DNA of 64,000 nt from Erysipelatoclostridium sp. An173 (GTDB taxonomy: Bacteria; Bacillota_I; Bacilli_A; Erysipelotrichales; Coprobacillaceae): assembly GCF_002160495.1 (NCBI RefSeq), contig NZ_NFKR01000007.1, positions 1 to 64,000 of the forward strand, in the 5' to 3' direction. A program made the position numbers and the translations under genes. Below the pieces are notes generated by a model. That model did no database searches. It had not been told where the DNA came from and saw only the letters and a program-made list of their open reading frames with translations. Of the stretch, positions 26,201-35,190 are shown in pieces (the first letter of the stretch is position 1; each line of letters opens with the position of its first letter).

Positions 26201-26298
26201 AGGTTTTAGTACGTGGTAATATTTATTTAATCGAAGGTAGAGTTAATTATCGTGATAAATTATCATTAGTAATTAATCAAGCTAGAAATATACGCTAA
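23242..26298 (+). CDS. dnaE: DNA polymerase III alpha subunit, DnaE3-type
   Basis: A replicative polymerase subunit; in Firmicutes DnaE works beside PolC, extending primers. It has 1018 residues from the ATG at 23242, which follows AAAGG; an ATG 3 bp later is possible. The PHP domain (about 1-210) begins GHLQVYSSYS, so two of the metal-binding His of the usual HLHxHS are Gln and Tyr, as in the non-proofreading DnaE3 class. The polymerase core has GPGRGSAAGS at about 337-346 and the palm aspartates PDIDIDF at about 378-384. An OB fold ends the protein (about 930-1010). It is followed 15 bp later by polA. Confidence 0.96.
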   Translation: MMLGHLQVYSSYSFQNSTILIDELVKKASDLHFEALALTDKDNMYGAIEFFKAAKKYGIKPIFGIEASVLIESEVYPLLLLAKDTAGYFDLVRITSEICLSDKKAIPLSYLAMHQEHLFVISACKEGIIERLVLKELDSQALQYIELFKKSFKNFFIGIQNHHLALQQKLNEKLIALATIENVEICVTNEVRYLTPDEAYTLDLLQASSRQTTLELNHQVLTDQLYLKSSYEMNSMFDLKYIENTNRIISLCNATIPTDCMYLPKYPVPNNGKASEYLKQLCFVGLKKRFKGSEVPHKYFERLNKELQVINKMGFDDYFLIVFDYVRYAKKNKIIVGPGRGSAAGSLVAYVLGITNIDPLKYDLLFERFLNEERISMPDIDIDFQDDRRDEVVEYVAQKYGHQHVAQIVTFSTYGPKVAIKDLGKVLKVPLPRLELLAKNIPTDSKNRKSAREVYETSYNFQNMVNKDQALSKIMPSVFIVEKLPRNISTHAAGVVLSNEPLNQIVPLVKGPNDGVVTQYSKDYIEDAGLLKMDFLGLKNLTMIDHIIKDIEKNYNIKININEIDFNDQKTYQMISRGETFGIFQLESSGMKNLLVKMKCDCLDDMIAAIALYRPGPMANIPLYIARKTGKEPVTYPLPCLKPILQSTYGIMIYQEQIMQVAQRVAGFSLAKADILRKAMSKKTASLMHSMRNEFIEGGLANGFSQDEVEEIYNLIEKFADYGFNKAHSVAYGYVAYYLAYLKANYPLEFFSALLSNGQSSDSNKINCIQEAKKYGIKILPPSINYSTNRFKVEDGNIRYSLMAIKNVGYAGYQAIVEQRNKGLFKDIFDFISRMEASKVNSKMLESLIMAGAFDEFKLNRMTIKENLHKIMEYAELKNTIGIDEPPILTIVKDNKMKVLEEEKMVLGVYLSMHPIALIKQNLDVKIVDVNQLNRYINQNVRLVLNVTRVKVIVDKKGQEMCFVDGSDETGTVDGVVFASNFQALKKVLVRGNIYLIEGRVNYRDKLSLVINQARNIR

Positions 26299-26313
26299 GA
26301 AAGGAATATATAG

Positions 26314-28926
26314 ATGAAAGAATTAGTATTAATAGATGGTAATTCATTGTTGTATCGGGCTTATTATGCAACGGCAGCAATGGGAAATTTAATGATGAAT
26401 AAAGATGGAATTCCAACTAATGCTGTTTTTGGTTTTGCTAATATGCTTGAAAGTGTTTTAAAAGGAAATCCTGAATATCTAGTAGTAGCTTTTGACTATG
26501 GAAAAAAGACATTTAGAAATGATTTGTTTGAAGTTTATAAGGGAACTAGAAGTGCTACGCCAGATGAACTTGTATGTCAGTTTTCAATGATTAGAGAATA
26601 TTTAACTGCTCATGGTATTAAATACCAGGAAGTTGAAGGCTATGAAGGTGATGATGTTATTGGAACGATTGCTACTCTTGCAAGTAAAAACCGTTTTAAA
26701 GTCAGCATTGTTACAAGTGATAAAGATATGTTGCAATTAGTGACTGATGAAATAAGTGTTTATTTAACTAAAAAAGGAGTTGGTGAATTAGAAAAAATTA
26801 CACCGGCTAAATTTAAAGAGATGTATGGTTTAATTCCTGATCAAATGCGTGATTTAAAAGGTTTGATGGGAGATAAATCTGATAATATTCCTGGTATTCC
26901 TGGTGTTGGTGAAAAAACTGCTTTAAAGTTATTAAAACAATATCATACTGTTGAAAATTTAAATGATCATCTTGATGAATTAAAAGGTAAGATGGGTGAA
27001 AAAATCCGTAATAATATTGATCAAGGGTTGTTATCGAAAAAAATTGCAACAATTATCAAAGATGTACCAATAGAAATTAATCTAGAAGATTATCGTTACA
27101 ATGGACATGATTATAATGAATTAGCTGATTTTTATCGTCATTATGGTATGAATTCATTGTTAAAAAGAATGTCTATGAATAATGAAGAAGCAAATCCAAT
27201 TAAAGAAGTTCCAGTTGAAATAGTAAAAAATTTACCAGTTATCAAGCGTGATAGTGCTTTAGTCGTTGGGGTTTATGATAGTAATTATCATCGCTCCATG
27301 ATAGTTGGATTTGCAGTTTATAATGATAGTGAAGCTTATTATATTGGTATTGAAGATGCATTGAATTGTGCTAATTTTAAAGATTTTATTGCTTCTAATG
27401 AAATTGAAAAATATGGCTATGATATTAAAAAATGTATCAATGCTGCTAAATGGCATGGTTTAGAAATTAATAATTATGTTTTTGATTTACAGTTAGCATC
27501 ATATATCTTAAATCCAAGTTTAAAAGATGAAATTCGTAGTGTTTGTGAATACTATGAATATTATGATGTCTATTATGATGAAGAAGTATATGGAAAAGGG
27601 GCTAAAAAGAAAGTTCCCGAAACAAGTAAAGTTGCTGATCATTTAATTAAACAGGCTAAAGCAATTTATTGTTTAAAAGATAAAGCAATTGAAAAACTAA
27701 AACATGAAAATCAATATGAATTATATAAAGATGTTGAAATGCCTGTTGCTAAAATTTTAGCTAAGATGGAATATCAAGGAGCTAAAATTGATTTAGATGT
27801 TTTAAAACAATTACAACAACAATTTGGTAGTGAAATTAAAATTTTAGAACAAGAAATTCATCAGTTAGCTGGTAAAGAATTCAATATTGCCTCACCAAAA
27901 CAGTTAGGTGAAGTATTGTTTGTTGATTTAGGCTTGCCAAATGGTAAAAAGACTAAAACTGGTTATTCGACTTCAGTAGAAATTTTAAATAAAATCAAAG
28001 AATTCCATCCAATCGTTGATAAAGTTTTAAAATATCGAACATTAACTAAATTATATTCAACATATATAGTTGGTTTGCAAGATCAAGTATTTGTTGATGG
28101 TAAAATTCATACTATCTATAATCAGGCGTTGACGCAAACAGGAAGATTGTCTTCAACTGATCCTAATTTACAAAATATTCCTGTTAAAACTCCAGAAGGA
28201 AAATTGATTCGTAAAGCGTTTATACCTGAAAATGATTATTTAGTATCTTTTGATTATTCACAAATCGAACTTAGAGTATTGGCTCATTTAGCTAATGTTA
28301 AATCATTGATCAAAGCATTTAATGAAGATAAAGATATCCATCGCCACACTGCTAGTGAAGTTTTTAATGTACCAGAAGATCAAGTTGATAGTACAATGCG
28401 TCGAAACGCTAAAGCTGTTAACTTTGGAATTATTTATGGTATGTCTGATTTTGGTTTAGCTGAACAAATTGGAGTAAGTGTAGCGCAGGCTCGTGAATTT
28501 ATTAAAAGTTATTTTGAAAATTATCCAGAAATAAAGACCTATATGGATAATAATATTGCTTTTTGTAAAGAACATGGTTATGTAACGACAATGTTGAATC
28601 GTAAACGTTTTATTCGTGAAATTAATGAAAAAAATTATATGCGTCAGGAATTAGGAAAACGTTTAGCGATGAATACGCCAATTCAAGGCTCAGCTGCTGA
28701 CATTATTAAACTAGCAATGATTAAAGTGGATCATTTATTACAAAAGCATAATTTAAAATCGAAGATGATTTTACAAGTTCACGATGAATTGATTTTTGAT
28801 GTTTATCACGATGAATTACAAGAAGTAATGGAAGTAGTATCTAAGGGAATGAGCAGTGCTATTAAGATGAATGTAGAATTAAAATCAGAAGGAAGTTATG
28901 CTGTTAATTGGTATGAACTTAAATAG
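26314..28926 (+). CDS. polA: DNA polymerase I
   Basis: A repair and Okazaki-fragment polymerase, 870 residues. The N-terminal 5' nuclease domain (about 1-290) has YEGDDVIGT, TSDKDMLQLV and GDKSDNIPGIPGVGEKTA. The central 3'-5' exonuclease-like domain (about 300-465) lacks the DxE metal pair where it should start (VVGVYDS), so proofreading is probably absent, as in Bacillus PolA. The polymerase domain has motif A DYSQIELRVLAHL, motif B RRNAKAVNFGIIYGM and motif C VHDELIFD. mutM follows after 9 bp, making a repair operon. Confidence 0.97.
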   Translation: MKELVLIDGNSLLYRAYYATAAMGNLMMNKDGIPTNAVFGFANMLESVLKGNPEYLVVAFDYGKKTFRNDLFEVYKGTRSATPDELVCQFSMIREYLTAHGIKYQEVEGYEGDDVIGTIATLASKNRFKVSIVTSDKDMLQLVTDEISVYLTKKGVGELEKITPAKFKEMYGLIPDQMRDLKGLMGDKSDNIPGIPGVGEKTALKLLKQYHTVENLNDHLDELKGKMGEKIRNNIDQGLLSKKIATIIKDVPIEINLEDYRYNGHDYNELADFYRHYGMNSLLKRMSMNNEEANPIKEVPVEIVKNLPVIKRDSALVVGVYDSNYHRSMIVGFAVYNDSEAYYIGIEDALNCANFKDFIASNEIEKYGYDIKKCINAAKWHGLEINNYVFDLQLASYILNPSLKDEIRSVCEYYEYYDVYYDEEVYGKGAKKKVPETSKVADHLIKQAKAIYCLKDKAIEKLKHENQYELYKDVEMPVAKILAKMEYQGAKIDLDVLKQLQQQFGSEIKILEQEIHQLAGKEFNIASPKQLGEVLFVDLGLPNGKKTKTGYSTSVEILNKIKEFHPIVDKVLKYRTLTKLYSTYIVGLQDQVFVDGKIHTIYNQALTQTGRLSSTDPNLQNIPVKTPEGKLIRKAFIPENDYLVSFDYSQIELRVLAHLANVKSLIKAFNEDKDIHRHTASEVFNVPEDQVDSTMRRNAKAVNFGIIYGMSDFGLAEQIGVSVAQAREFIKSYFENYPEIKTYMDNNIAFCKEHGYVTTMLNRKRFIREINEKNYMRQELGKRLAMNTPIQGSAADIIKLAMIKVDHLLQKHNLKSKMILQVHDELIFDVYHDELQEVMEVVSKGMSSAIKMNVELKSEGSYAVNWYELK

Positions 28927-28935
28927 GAGATAAAT

Positions 28936-29748
28936 ATGCCGGAATTACCAGAAGTTGAAACTGTAAGAAATACGTTAAAGAATTTTGTTTTAAATAAAAA
29001 AATAGAATCAATTGATGTAATTTACCCTAAAATTATTGAAGATGATGTTGAAACATTTGTTAATAGCTGTATAAATCAGACAATTAATGATATTGATCGA
29101 GTTGGTAAATATTTAGTTTTTAAACTTGATAACATTGCCTTTGTATCTCATCTTCGTATGGAAGGAAAATATCATTACGTCGATAGAAATGAACCTGTAA
29201 ATAAACATGATCATATTATTTTTAATCTTGATAATGGTAAGCAGCTAAGATATAACGATACTCGTAAATTTGGTCGTATTAAATTAGTAAGTTTACAAAA
29301 TTATCGAAATGAATTACCACTTTCAAAACTGGGGCCAGAACCGTTTGATGCAACTTGTAATGAATTATATGAAAAAATACATAAAAGTAAATTACCAATT
29401 AAACATGTTCTTTTGGAACAAAATATTATTGCGGGAATAGGAAATATATATGCTAATGAAATTTGTTTTGCAATGGGTCTAGATCCTAATACTCCAGCAT
29501 CTAATTTAACTAAAAAGAGTGTTCAAGAATTAATTGATGTATCATGTAAAATCTTAAATGAGGCCATCAAACAAGGCGGAACGACTATCCATTCTTTTTC
29601 GGCTAATGGCATAGATGGATTATTTCAAGTTAAATTAAAAGCTCATATGCAAAAAATTTGTCCGATTTGTAACGGTCCTATCAGCAAGATTAAAATTAAA
29701 GGACGAGGTACTTATTATTGTCCTCATTGTCAAAAAAGAAGACGTTAA
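28936..29748 (+). CDS. mutM: formamidopyrimidine-DNA glycosylase
   Basis: A bifunctional glycosylase/AP lyase that removes 8-oxoguanine and FapyG. It has 270 residues. The start MPELPEVE supplies the catalytic Pro2 and Glu3 after removal of Met. Lys59 lies in the DRVGKYLVF motif. The C-terminal zinc finger has four cysteines (CPIC near 241 and CPHC near 262) with the conserved arginine in KGRGTYYC. It lies between polA and coaE, the standard Firmicutes order. AGGAGAT precedes the ATG. Confidence 0.97.
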   Translation: MPELPEVETVRNTLKNFVLNKKIESIDVIYPKIIEDDVETFVNSCINQTINDIDRVGKYLVFKLDNIAFVSHLRMEGKYHYVDRNEPVNKHDHIIFNLDNGKQLRYNDTRKFGRIKLVSLQNYRNELPLSKLGPEPFDATCNELYEKIHKSKLPIKHVLLEQNIIAGIGNIYANEICFAMGLDPNTPASNLTKKSVQELIDVSCKILNEAIKQGGTTIHSFSANGIDGLFQVKLKAHMQKICPICNGPISKIKIKGRGTYYCPHCQKRRR

Positions 29749-29810
29749 AAGATTAATTGCAGGCACCTATGTTTTATAGGAGATTAGCGATAATAAAGGA
29801 GTAGATAGAA

Positions 29811-30389
29811 ATGAAGGTTTATGGAATAACCGGTAGTATTGCTACTGGTAAAAGTACTGTAACAAATTATCTTAGAGAAAAAGGTTATTTAGTTGTTGAT
29901 AGTGATAAACTAGCATATGATGCTTTGACTATTGATGAAGATTGTATTGATCGTGTAAAAAAACGATTTGATTTACATGGTGATACAATTGATCGAAAAG
30001 CTTTGGGAAGAATTGTTTTTAATGATCCAATAGCTAAAAAAGATCTTGAAAATATTATTCATCCTTATGTTATAAATAAAATCAAAGAAACGATCCATAA
30101 TAATCAAAACTTAAAAATAATTTTCTTAGATATTCCTTTATTATTTGAAAGTAATTTAGAGTATCTTTGTGATAAAATTATTGTAGTATATTTAAATTAT
30201 CAAGAAGAAGTAAAAAGATTGATGAAACGTGATAATATTGATGAAAAATATGCTAAAATTATAATTAGTAATCAAATGAATATTGAAGATAAAAAACGAT
30301 TGGCTGATATTGTTTTAGATAATAATAAAAGTTTAGAAAATTTATATCAACAAATTGACTTAATGCTGGAAGGAAATAGTAATGAATGA
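29811..30389 (+). CDS. coaE: dephospho-CoA kinase
   Basis: The final step of coenzyme A synthesis: phosphorylates dephospho-CoA at the 3' hydroxyl. It has 192 residues, with P-loop GITGSIATGKST at about 5-16, DSDKLAYDAL and FLDIPLLFE. It lies 62 bp after mutM, and a small CCTAT/ATAGG hairpin without T run sits in the gap. AAAGGAG precedes the ATG. It overlaps dnaB by 8 bp. Confidence 0.96.
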   Translation: MKVYGITGSIATGKSTVTNYLREKGYLVVDSDKLAYDALTIDEDCIDRVKKRFDLHGDTIDRKALGRIVFNDPIAKKDLENIIHPYVINKIKETIHNNQNLKIIFLDIPLLFESNLEYLCDKIIVVYLNYQEEVKRLMKRDNIDEKYAKIIISNQMNIEDKKRLADIVLDNNKSLENLYQQIDLMLEGNSNE

Positions 30390-31629
30390 ATTAATGATAT
30401 CTGATTTATATACTGTCAATGCTACTTATCCGTTAGATTCAATCCATTTAAAAACTATTAATCTTTTATATCAGCCATTGATTGGAAATCAGGCATGTAG
30501 TTTATATTTAACACTTTATAGCGAATTGGATCAGTTATCATTAACAAAAGCTGCTAGTTTGCATCAGCGTTTAAGTAAGCTTACTGGTTTTTCATTAATT
30601 GAAATAAAAGAAGCAAGCTTAAAGCTTGAAGCAATTGGCTTAATTGCTAAATATGTTAAAGATGATGATAATAAACGGATTTATTGTTATTCACTGAAAA
30701 GTCCATTAACACCAGCTAAATTTTTTAACCATGCTATTTTAGGACCATTATTATTAAAACGTTTAGGTAAAGAAGAATTTAATCGAACTAAATTATGTTT
30801 TAAGTCATCGGCATATCATTTAGATGGATTTCAGGAAGTTACAGCTAAATTTACTGATGTTTTTGATATTAATTTAATGGATAATAATGATAAGGTATTA
30901 GTTGAAAAAGATTATTTTGGTATTGAATATGGTAAGGTTGATAGTGACTATGATATGGAATTATTTTACCAAGGCTTAGCTGATTATCAAATAAAAACAT
31001 CATCAATTACCAAAGATGATCAGGAATTAATTAAACAATTAGGAACAATGTATCGAATTAATGCGTTAGATATGTTATCTCTTGTTAAAGAGTCAATTGT
31101 CGATGATAAAATAATTCAAAAAGAACTAATTCAAAAATGTCGTAATTACTATGATTTAAAAGTACCAGAAACATTTAAAGAAATTTATCATCGCCAGTCT
31201 GTTACTTATAAAAGTAATTCTAGTAATGACGCATTGAATCAACATATTCATTATTTAGAAAGTGTTAATCCATATCAGTTGTTAAAAGATAAACAAGGTG
31301 GTCGTGAACCATTAAAGCGTGATTTACAAACGGTTGAGTCAATCATGACTTCTTTGTATTTAGAACCTGGTGTGATGAATGTTTTAATTGAATTAACATT
31401 GTCACAATGTGATAATGCTTTATCAAGAGCCTTTATGCAATCAAGAGCTTCTCAATGGAAAAGAAAAAAGATCAATACAGTAAAAGAAGCAATGGATGAG
31501 GCAAAAGTGTATATTAAATATCGTAAAGGTAATTATGTAGAACCAGAAAATGAATCATCAGATACAATAATTGATAATGATAGTGTTGATGAAAATGAAT
31601 TAGATGAATTTTTAAGTCAATTTGAATAG
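30382..31629 (+). CDS. dnaB: replication initiation and membrane attachment protein DnaB (Firmicutes type)
   Basis: A 415-residue primosome component that works with DnaD and DnaI to load the replicative helicase; it is not related to the E. coli helicase of that name. The N-terminal winged-helix part carries YQPLIGNQACSLYLTLYSE (about 30-48). A DnaD-like domain follows near the C-terminus (about 310-385), with the helix ending SRASQWKRKKI that matches the YxxxIxxxW region. It has an acidic C-terminal tail. It overlaps coaE by 8 bp and precedes dnaI by 9 bp, the conserved dnaB-dnaI pair. Confidence 0.93.
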   Translation: MNELMISDLYTVNATYPLDSIHLKTINLLYQPLIGNQACSLYLTLYSELDQLSLTKAASLHQRLSKLTGFSLIEIKEASLKLEAIGLIAKYVKDDDNKRIYCYSLKSPLTPAKFFNHAILGPLLLKRLGKEEFNRTKLCFKSSAYHLDGFQEVTAKFTDVFDINLMDNNDKVLVEKDYFGIEYGKVDSDYDMELFYQGLADYQIKTSSITKDDQELIKQLGTMYRINALDMLSLVKESIVDDKIIQKELIQKCRNYYDLKVPETFKEIYHRQSVTYKSNSSNDALNQHIHYLESVNPYQLLKDKQGGREPLKRDLQTVESIMTSLYLEPGVMNVLIELTLSQCDNALSRAFMQSRASQWKRKKINTVKEAMDEAKVYIKYRKGNYVEPENESSDTIIDNDSVDENELDEFLSQFE

Positions 31630-31638
31630 GAGGGCAAG

Positions 31639-32547
31639 ATGAGAAATATCCAGAATCTTAATTTATTTGCTAGTGATGAAAGTTTTAAGAAAAATAAAGA
31701 AAATAGTATTAATGACTTGATGAAAGATAATAATATTATTAAAGTTTTACAGGAATTCAATCTAACTCGTCGGGACATTGAAGAAAACTGGATTGAATTT
31801 CTAGATTATAAAGAAGATTTAGATAGCTGTATTGGCTGTAAATCATTGCAATCTTGTCCAAAAATTTCTAAAGGAATGGTACGCTGTTTTAATTATTATA
31901 ATGGAGAAATTAGTTTATCGTTACAGCCATGTCATTTTGGTCAGTCATATTATGCTGATCAAAAGATATTAAGTGATATTTTATTGAAAAATATTAGTGA
32001 TAAAATATTACTTACTAAACCTAGTGATTTGACGATCATAAAAGATCCTGAAAGTAATGGTAAAGCAGTTGTTAAAATATTAAGTGATTATATTAAAAAT
32101 CCTGAAAATAAAGGTATTTATTTATATGGTCAAGGTGGTTGTGGTAAAAGTACATTGATGGGATTTTTAATTCGCTGCTTAGTAACTAAGGGGTATAAAT
32201 GTGGTTTTATTCATTTTCCAACGTTTCTTATGGATATTAAAGCCTCATTTGGAAATGAGGGAATAAATAATTCAATTGAATTAATGAAAAATCTTGATTA
32301 TTTAGTAATCGATGATGTTGGTGGTGAAAACGTTACCCCTTGGTCTCGAGATGAAATATTATCGGCAGTTATCGCCTATCGTTTACAAAATCAAAAGGCA
32401 ACATTTTTTACAAGTGAGTATTCATTAGAACGGTTAAAAAAGATTTATTCTTTAAAAACTGGCGATAAAGAAAATGTTGAACGATTGATTTCTAGAATGA
32501 AAGCGATTAGCAAACCGGTTGAATTAAAAGGGAGGGATTTAAGGTAA
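31639..32547 (+). CDS. dnaI: helicase loader DnaI
   Basis: A 302-residue AAA+ loader of the replicative helicase. The N-terminal domain (about 1-135) has a cysteine/histidine cluster (CIGCKSLQSC, MVRC, QPCHF) corresponding to the zinc-binding helicase-interaction domain of Bacillus DnaI. The AAA+ part has Walker A GQGGCGKST at about 167-175 and Walker B YLVIDDVGGE at about 224-233. It ends the dnaE-polA-mutM-coaE-dnaB-dnaI block. AGGAGGGC precedes the ATG. Confidence 0.95.
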   Translation: MRNIQNLNLFASDESFKKNKENSINDLMKDNNIIKVLQEFNLTRRDIEENWIEFLDYKEDLDSCIGCKSLQSCPKISKGMVRCFNYYNGEISLSLQPCHFGQSYYADQKILSDILLKNISDKILLTKPSDLTIIKDPESNGKAVVKILSDYIKNPENKGIYLYGQGGCGKSTLMGFLIRCLVTKGYKCGFIHFPTFLMDIKASFGNEGINNSIELMKNLDYLVIDDVGGENVTPWSRDEILSAVIAYRLQNQKATFFTSEYSLERLKKIYSLKTGDKENVERLISRMKAISKPVELKGRDLR

Positions 32548-32567
32548 GATAATAATGTAAAAATATA

Positions 32568-32596
32568 TGGAAACATCATAATTTTTGTGTTAAAAT
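32568..32596 (+). promoter_or_regulatory. candidate promoter of pfkA-pyk
   Basis: TGGAAA (32568-32573) and TAAAAT (32591-32596) are 17 bp apart. Both boxes match moderately. Confidence 0.45.
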
Positions 32597-32633
32597 GTCT
32601 TGGAAATTAATATGTAGTAGAGGAGGAAAGATA

Positions 32634-33593
32634 ATGGTTAAATGTATTGGTGTATTAACTTCCGGTGGAGATGCTCCTGGAATGAACGCTGCTGTTCGTG
32701 CGGTTGCAAGAACATGCTTGAATAAAGGAATTGAAGTCTACGGTGTTCGTTTAGGATATAAAGGATTACATGAAGGAGATTTTATTAAATTTGATCGACA
32801 TAGTACTCGTAATATTATTAATTTAGGAGGAACTATGTTAAAATCAGCACGTTTTCCTGAATTTAAAGATCCTGAAGTAAGAAAAGCTGCTATTGAGCAA
32901 ATGAAAAAAGTAGGAATGGAAGCTTTAGTAGTTATTGGTGGCGATGGTAGCTACAATGGTGCTTTAAAACTTACTGAAATGGGAGTTAACTGTATTGGAA
33001 TACCAGGAACTATTGATAATGATATTCCGGATACAGATTATACAATTGGATTTGATACAGCATTAAATACAATTGTTGATGCATTAGACCGCTTAAGAGA
33101 TACATCTGGTTCTCATCAACGCTGTACGATTCTTGAAGTAATGGGACGTCGTTGTGGGGACCTTGCAATCAATGCTGGTATTGCAGCAGGCGCAGAAATG
33201 GTTATCACTAGTGAAATTGGATTTGATGAGGCAAAAGTTATCGAAAGATTAAAAGCTTCTAAAGCATCTGATAAAAAACATGCTATTGTAGTAATTACTG
33301 AACATATTACTGATGTTCATGAATTGGCTAAAAAAGTCGAAGCCGAAACTGGATTTGAAACACGAGCAAATGTTTTAGGACATATGCAAAGAGGGGGACG
33401 TCCTTCAGCACGCGATCGCGTTTTAGCTTCTAGAATGGGTGTTTATGCAGTTGAATTATTAGAAGCTGGTAAAGGTGGGCTTTGTGTTAGTGAAGTTCAT
33501 GGTGAAATCAAAGGTTTAAAAATCGAAGATGTATTGTCACATAAACGGACAACTGATTATGGTATTTACGAAGATGCAATGAAGCTTCGTTAA
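32634..33593 (+). CDS. pfkA: ATP-dependent 6-phosphofructokinase
   Basis: Commits fructose 6-phosphate to glycolysis. It has 319 residues, the length of allosteric bacterial PfkA. It starts MVKCIGVLTSGGDAPGMNAA (ATP site). It has GGDGSYNGA, the catalytic GTIDNDIPDTDYTIG and the effector-site region GHMQRGGRPSARDRVLASR. AGGAGGAAAG is 6 bp before the ATG at 32634; longer in-frame starts have no site. pyk follows 39 bp later in the same operon, pairing the two irreversible steps. Confidence 0.98.
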   Translation: MVKCIGVLTSGGDAPGMNAAVRAVARTCLNKGIEVYGVRLGYKGLHEGDFIKFDRHSTRNIINLGGTMLKSARFPEFKDPEVRKAAIEQMKKVGMEALVVIGGDGSYNGALKLTEMGVNCIGIPGTIDNDIPDTDYTIGFDTALNTIVDALDRLRDTSGSHQRCTILEVMGRRCGDLAINAGIAAGAEMVITSEIGFDEAKVIERLKASKASDKKHAIVVITEHITDVHELAKKVEAETGFETRANVLGHMQRGGRPSARDRVLASRMGVYAVELLEAGKGGLCVSEVHGEIKGLKIEDVLSHKRTTDYGIYEDAMKLR

Positions 33594-33632
33594 TATAAAT
33601 TTAAAATTAAATGTAAGGTGAGGAAATAGGAT

Positions 33633-35069
33633 ATGGTATTTGCATTGAAAGAAAGAAAAAAGAAAACAAGAATTGTATGTACGATTGGACCTGCTAGTGA
33701 AGATGAAAAAATGTTACGTAAATTAATCTTAGCAGGGATGAATGTTATGAGATTAAATTTTTCTCATGGTGATTTTGAAGAACATGGTGGAAGAATTAAA
33801 ACTGCTCGTAAACTTGGAAAAGAATTAAGCAAAAATATTGCAATTTTATTAGATACAAAAGGACCAGAAATTAGAACTGGAAATTTTGTTGGGGGACAAA
33901 CAGAATTTAAAAAAGGTCAAGTTTCTGTGATTACAACAGAAGATATTGAAGGAACAAGTGATCGTTTTACAATTACTTATAAAGAATTATACAAAGATGT
34001 TAAACCTGGTGGTTTCATTTTAGTAAATGATGGTCAAGTTGAATTATTAGTTGACCATGTTGAAGGTGAAGATATCGTTTGTGTATGTGCTAACGATGGT
34101 ATTGTTAAAAATAAACGTGGAATTAACGTTCCTGGAATTAAACTTGGATTTGATTATTTATCTGAAAAAGATATTGCTGATATTACTTTTGGATGCGAAC
34201 AAGGTGTAAACTTTATCGCTGCATCATTTGTTAGACGTGCTCAAGACGTATTAGATGTTAAAAAATTATTAATTGAAAACGGACATCCTGAAATTCAAAT
34301 CATCGCTAAAATCGAAAACAGCGAAGGTGTAGAAAACATGGATGAAATCTTAAAAGTAGCTGATGGAATCATGGTAGCTCGTGGGGACTTAGGTGTTGAA
34401 GTACCTGCTGAAGATGTACCATTAATCCAAAAAGAAATCATTAAAAAATGTCGTGCTGTTGGTAAAGTAGTAATTACTGCTACTCAAATGTTAGACAGTA
34501 TGCAAGAAAACCCACGTCCAACTCGTGCTGAAGTAAGTGACGTTGCTAACGCTATTTTTGATGGAACTGATGCAATTATGTTATCAGGTGAATCTGCACA
34601 AGGTAAATATCCAGAAGAAGCTGTAATGACAATGACAAAAATTGCATTAAAAACTGAAGAAACTTTAGATTATGATGCATTATTAAGAAAAGCAATTAGA
34701 ACAGCTCCAGAAGACCCATCTGAAGCAATCTGTATGTCAGTAGCTGAAATCGCTTCTAAATTCAGTGTTGCTGCCATCATCGTTTATACTGAAAGTGGTT
34801 CTACAGCAAAACGTGTATCACGTTATCGTCCAGAATCAATGGTTATTGCTGCTACTCCATATGAACCAGTTACTCGTTCATTAGCTTTAAACTGGGGTGT
34901 AAAAGGTGTTGTATGTAAACAAATGCGTGATCGTGTAGCACAAATTGAATATGCACAAATCTTAGCAAAAGAAAATGGTGTTGAACCAGGTGAACAAATT
35001 TTAATTACTGCTGGTACTCCAGGTGTTGGTGGAACTACTAGCTACTTAGAATTAATCACAGTAAAATAA
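33633..35069 (+). CDS. pyk: pyruvate kinase (first copy)
   Basis: Converts PEP and ADP to pyruvate and ATP. It has 478 residues, without the extra C-terminal PEP-utiliser domain of Bacillus Pyk. Seen: CTIGPASEDEKML, MNVMRLNFSHG, DTKGPEIRTG, IIAKIENSEGVENMDEI, the magnesium/potassium site MVARGDLGVEVP and TATQMLDSM. The C-terminal allosteric domain starts at about 345. It is the second gene after pfkA. A second pyk (57376) shares a very similar central tract. Codon choice in the middle (many GGT, GCT, GTT) suggests high expression. Confidence 0.98.
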   Translation: MVFALKERKKKTRIVCTIGPASEDEKMLRKLILAGMNVMRLNFSHGDFEEHGGRIKTARKLGKELSKNIAILLDTKGPEIRTGNFVGGQTEFKKGQVSVITTEDIEGTSDRFTITYKELYKDVKPGGFILVNDGQVELLVDHVEGEDIVCVCANDGIVKNKRGINVPGIKLGFDYLSEKDIADITFGCEQGVNFIAASFVRRAQDVLDVKKLLIENGHPEIQIIAKIENSEGVENMDEILKVADGIMVARGDLGVEVPAEDVPLIQKEIIKKCRAVGKVVITATQMLDSMQENPRPTRAEVSDVANAIFDGTDAIMLSGESAQGKYPEEAVMTMTKIALKTEETLDYDALLRKAIRTAPEDPSEAICMSVAEIASKFSVAAIIVYTESGSTAKRVSRYRPESMVIAATPYEPVTRSLALNWGVKGVVCKQMRDRVAQIEYAQILAKENGVEPGEQILITAGTPGVGGTTSYLELITVK

Positions 35070-35079
35070 TTTAAATTAG

Positions 35080-35119
35080 AGCAATGAAATCGTTTTTACG
35101 AAAGTAGTTGCTTTTTTTG
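35080..35119 (+). terminator. terminator of pfkA-pyk
   Basis: AGCAA (35080-35084) pairs with TTGCT (35108-35112), with an inner TCGT/ACGA stem, followed by seven T. Confidence 0.65.
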
Positions 35120-35190
35120 TGTCGAATCAGGTAATTTGTTTTTTCTTTCTATCTAAGATAAAATAGGTTATAATGTAGGCGGTGATAGAT

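Noticed and set aside
29765-29785. Small CCTAT/ATAGG hairpin between mutM and coaE as a terminator.
   Set aside because: The stem is only 5 bp and no T run follows, so it is unlikely to stop transcription.
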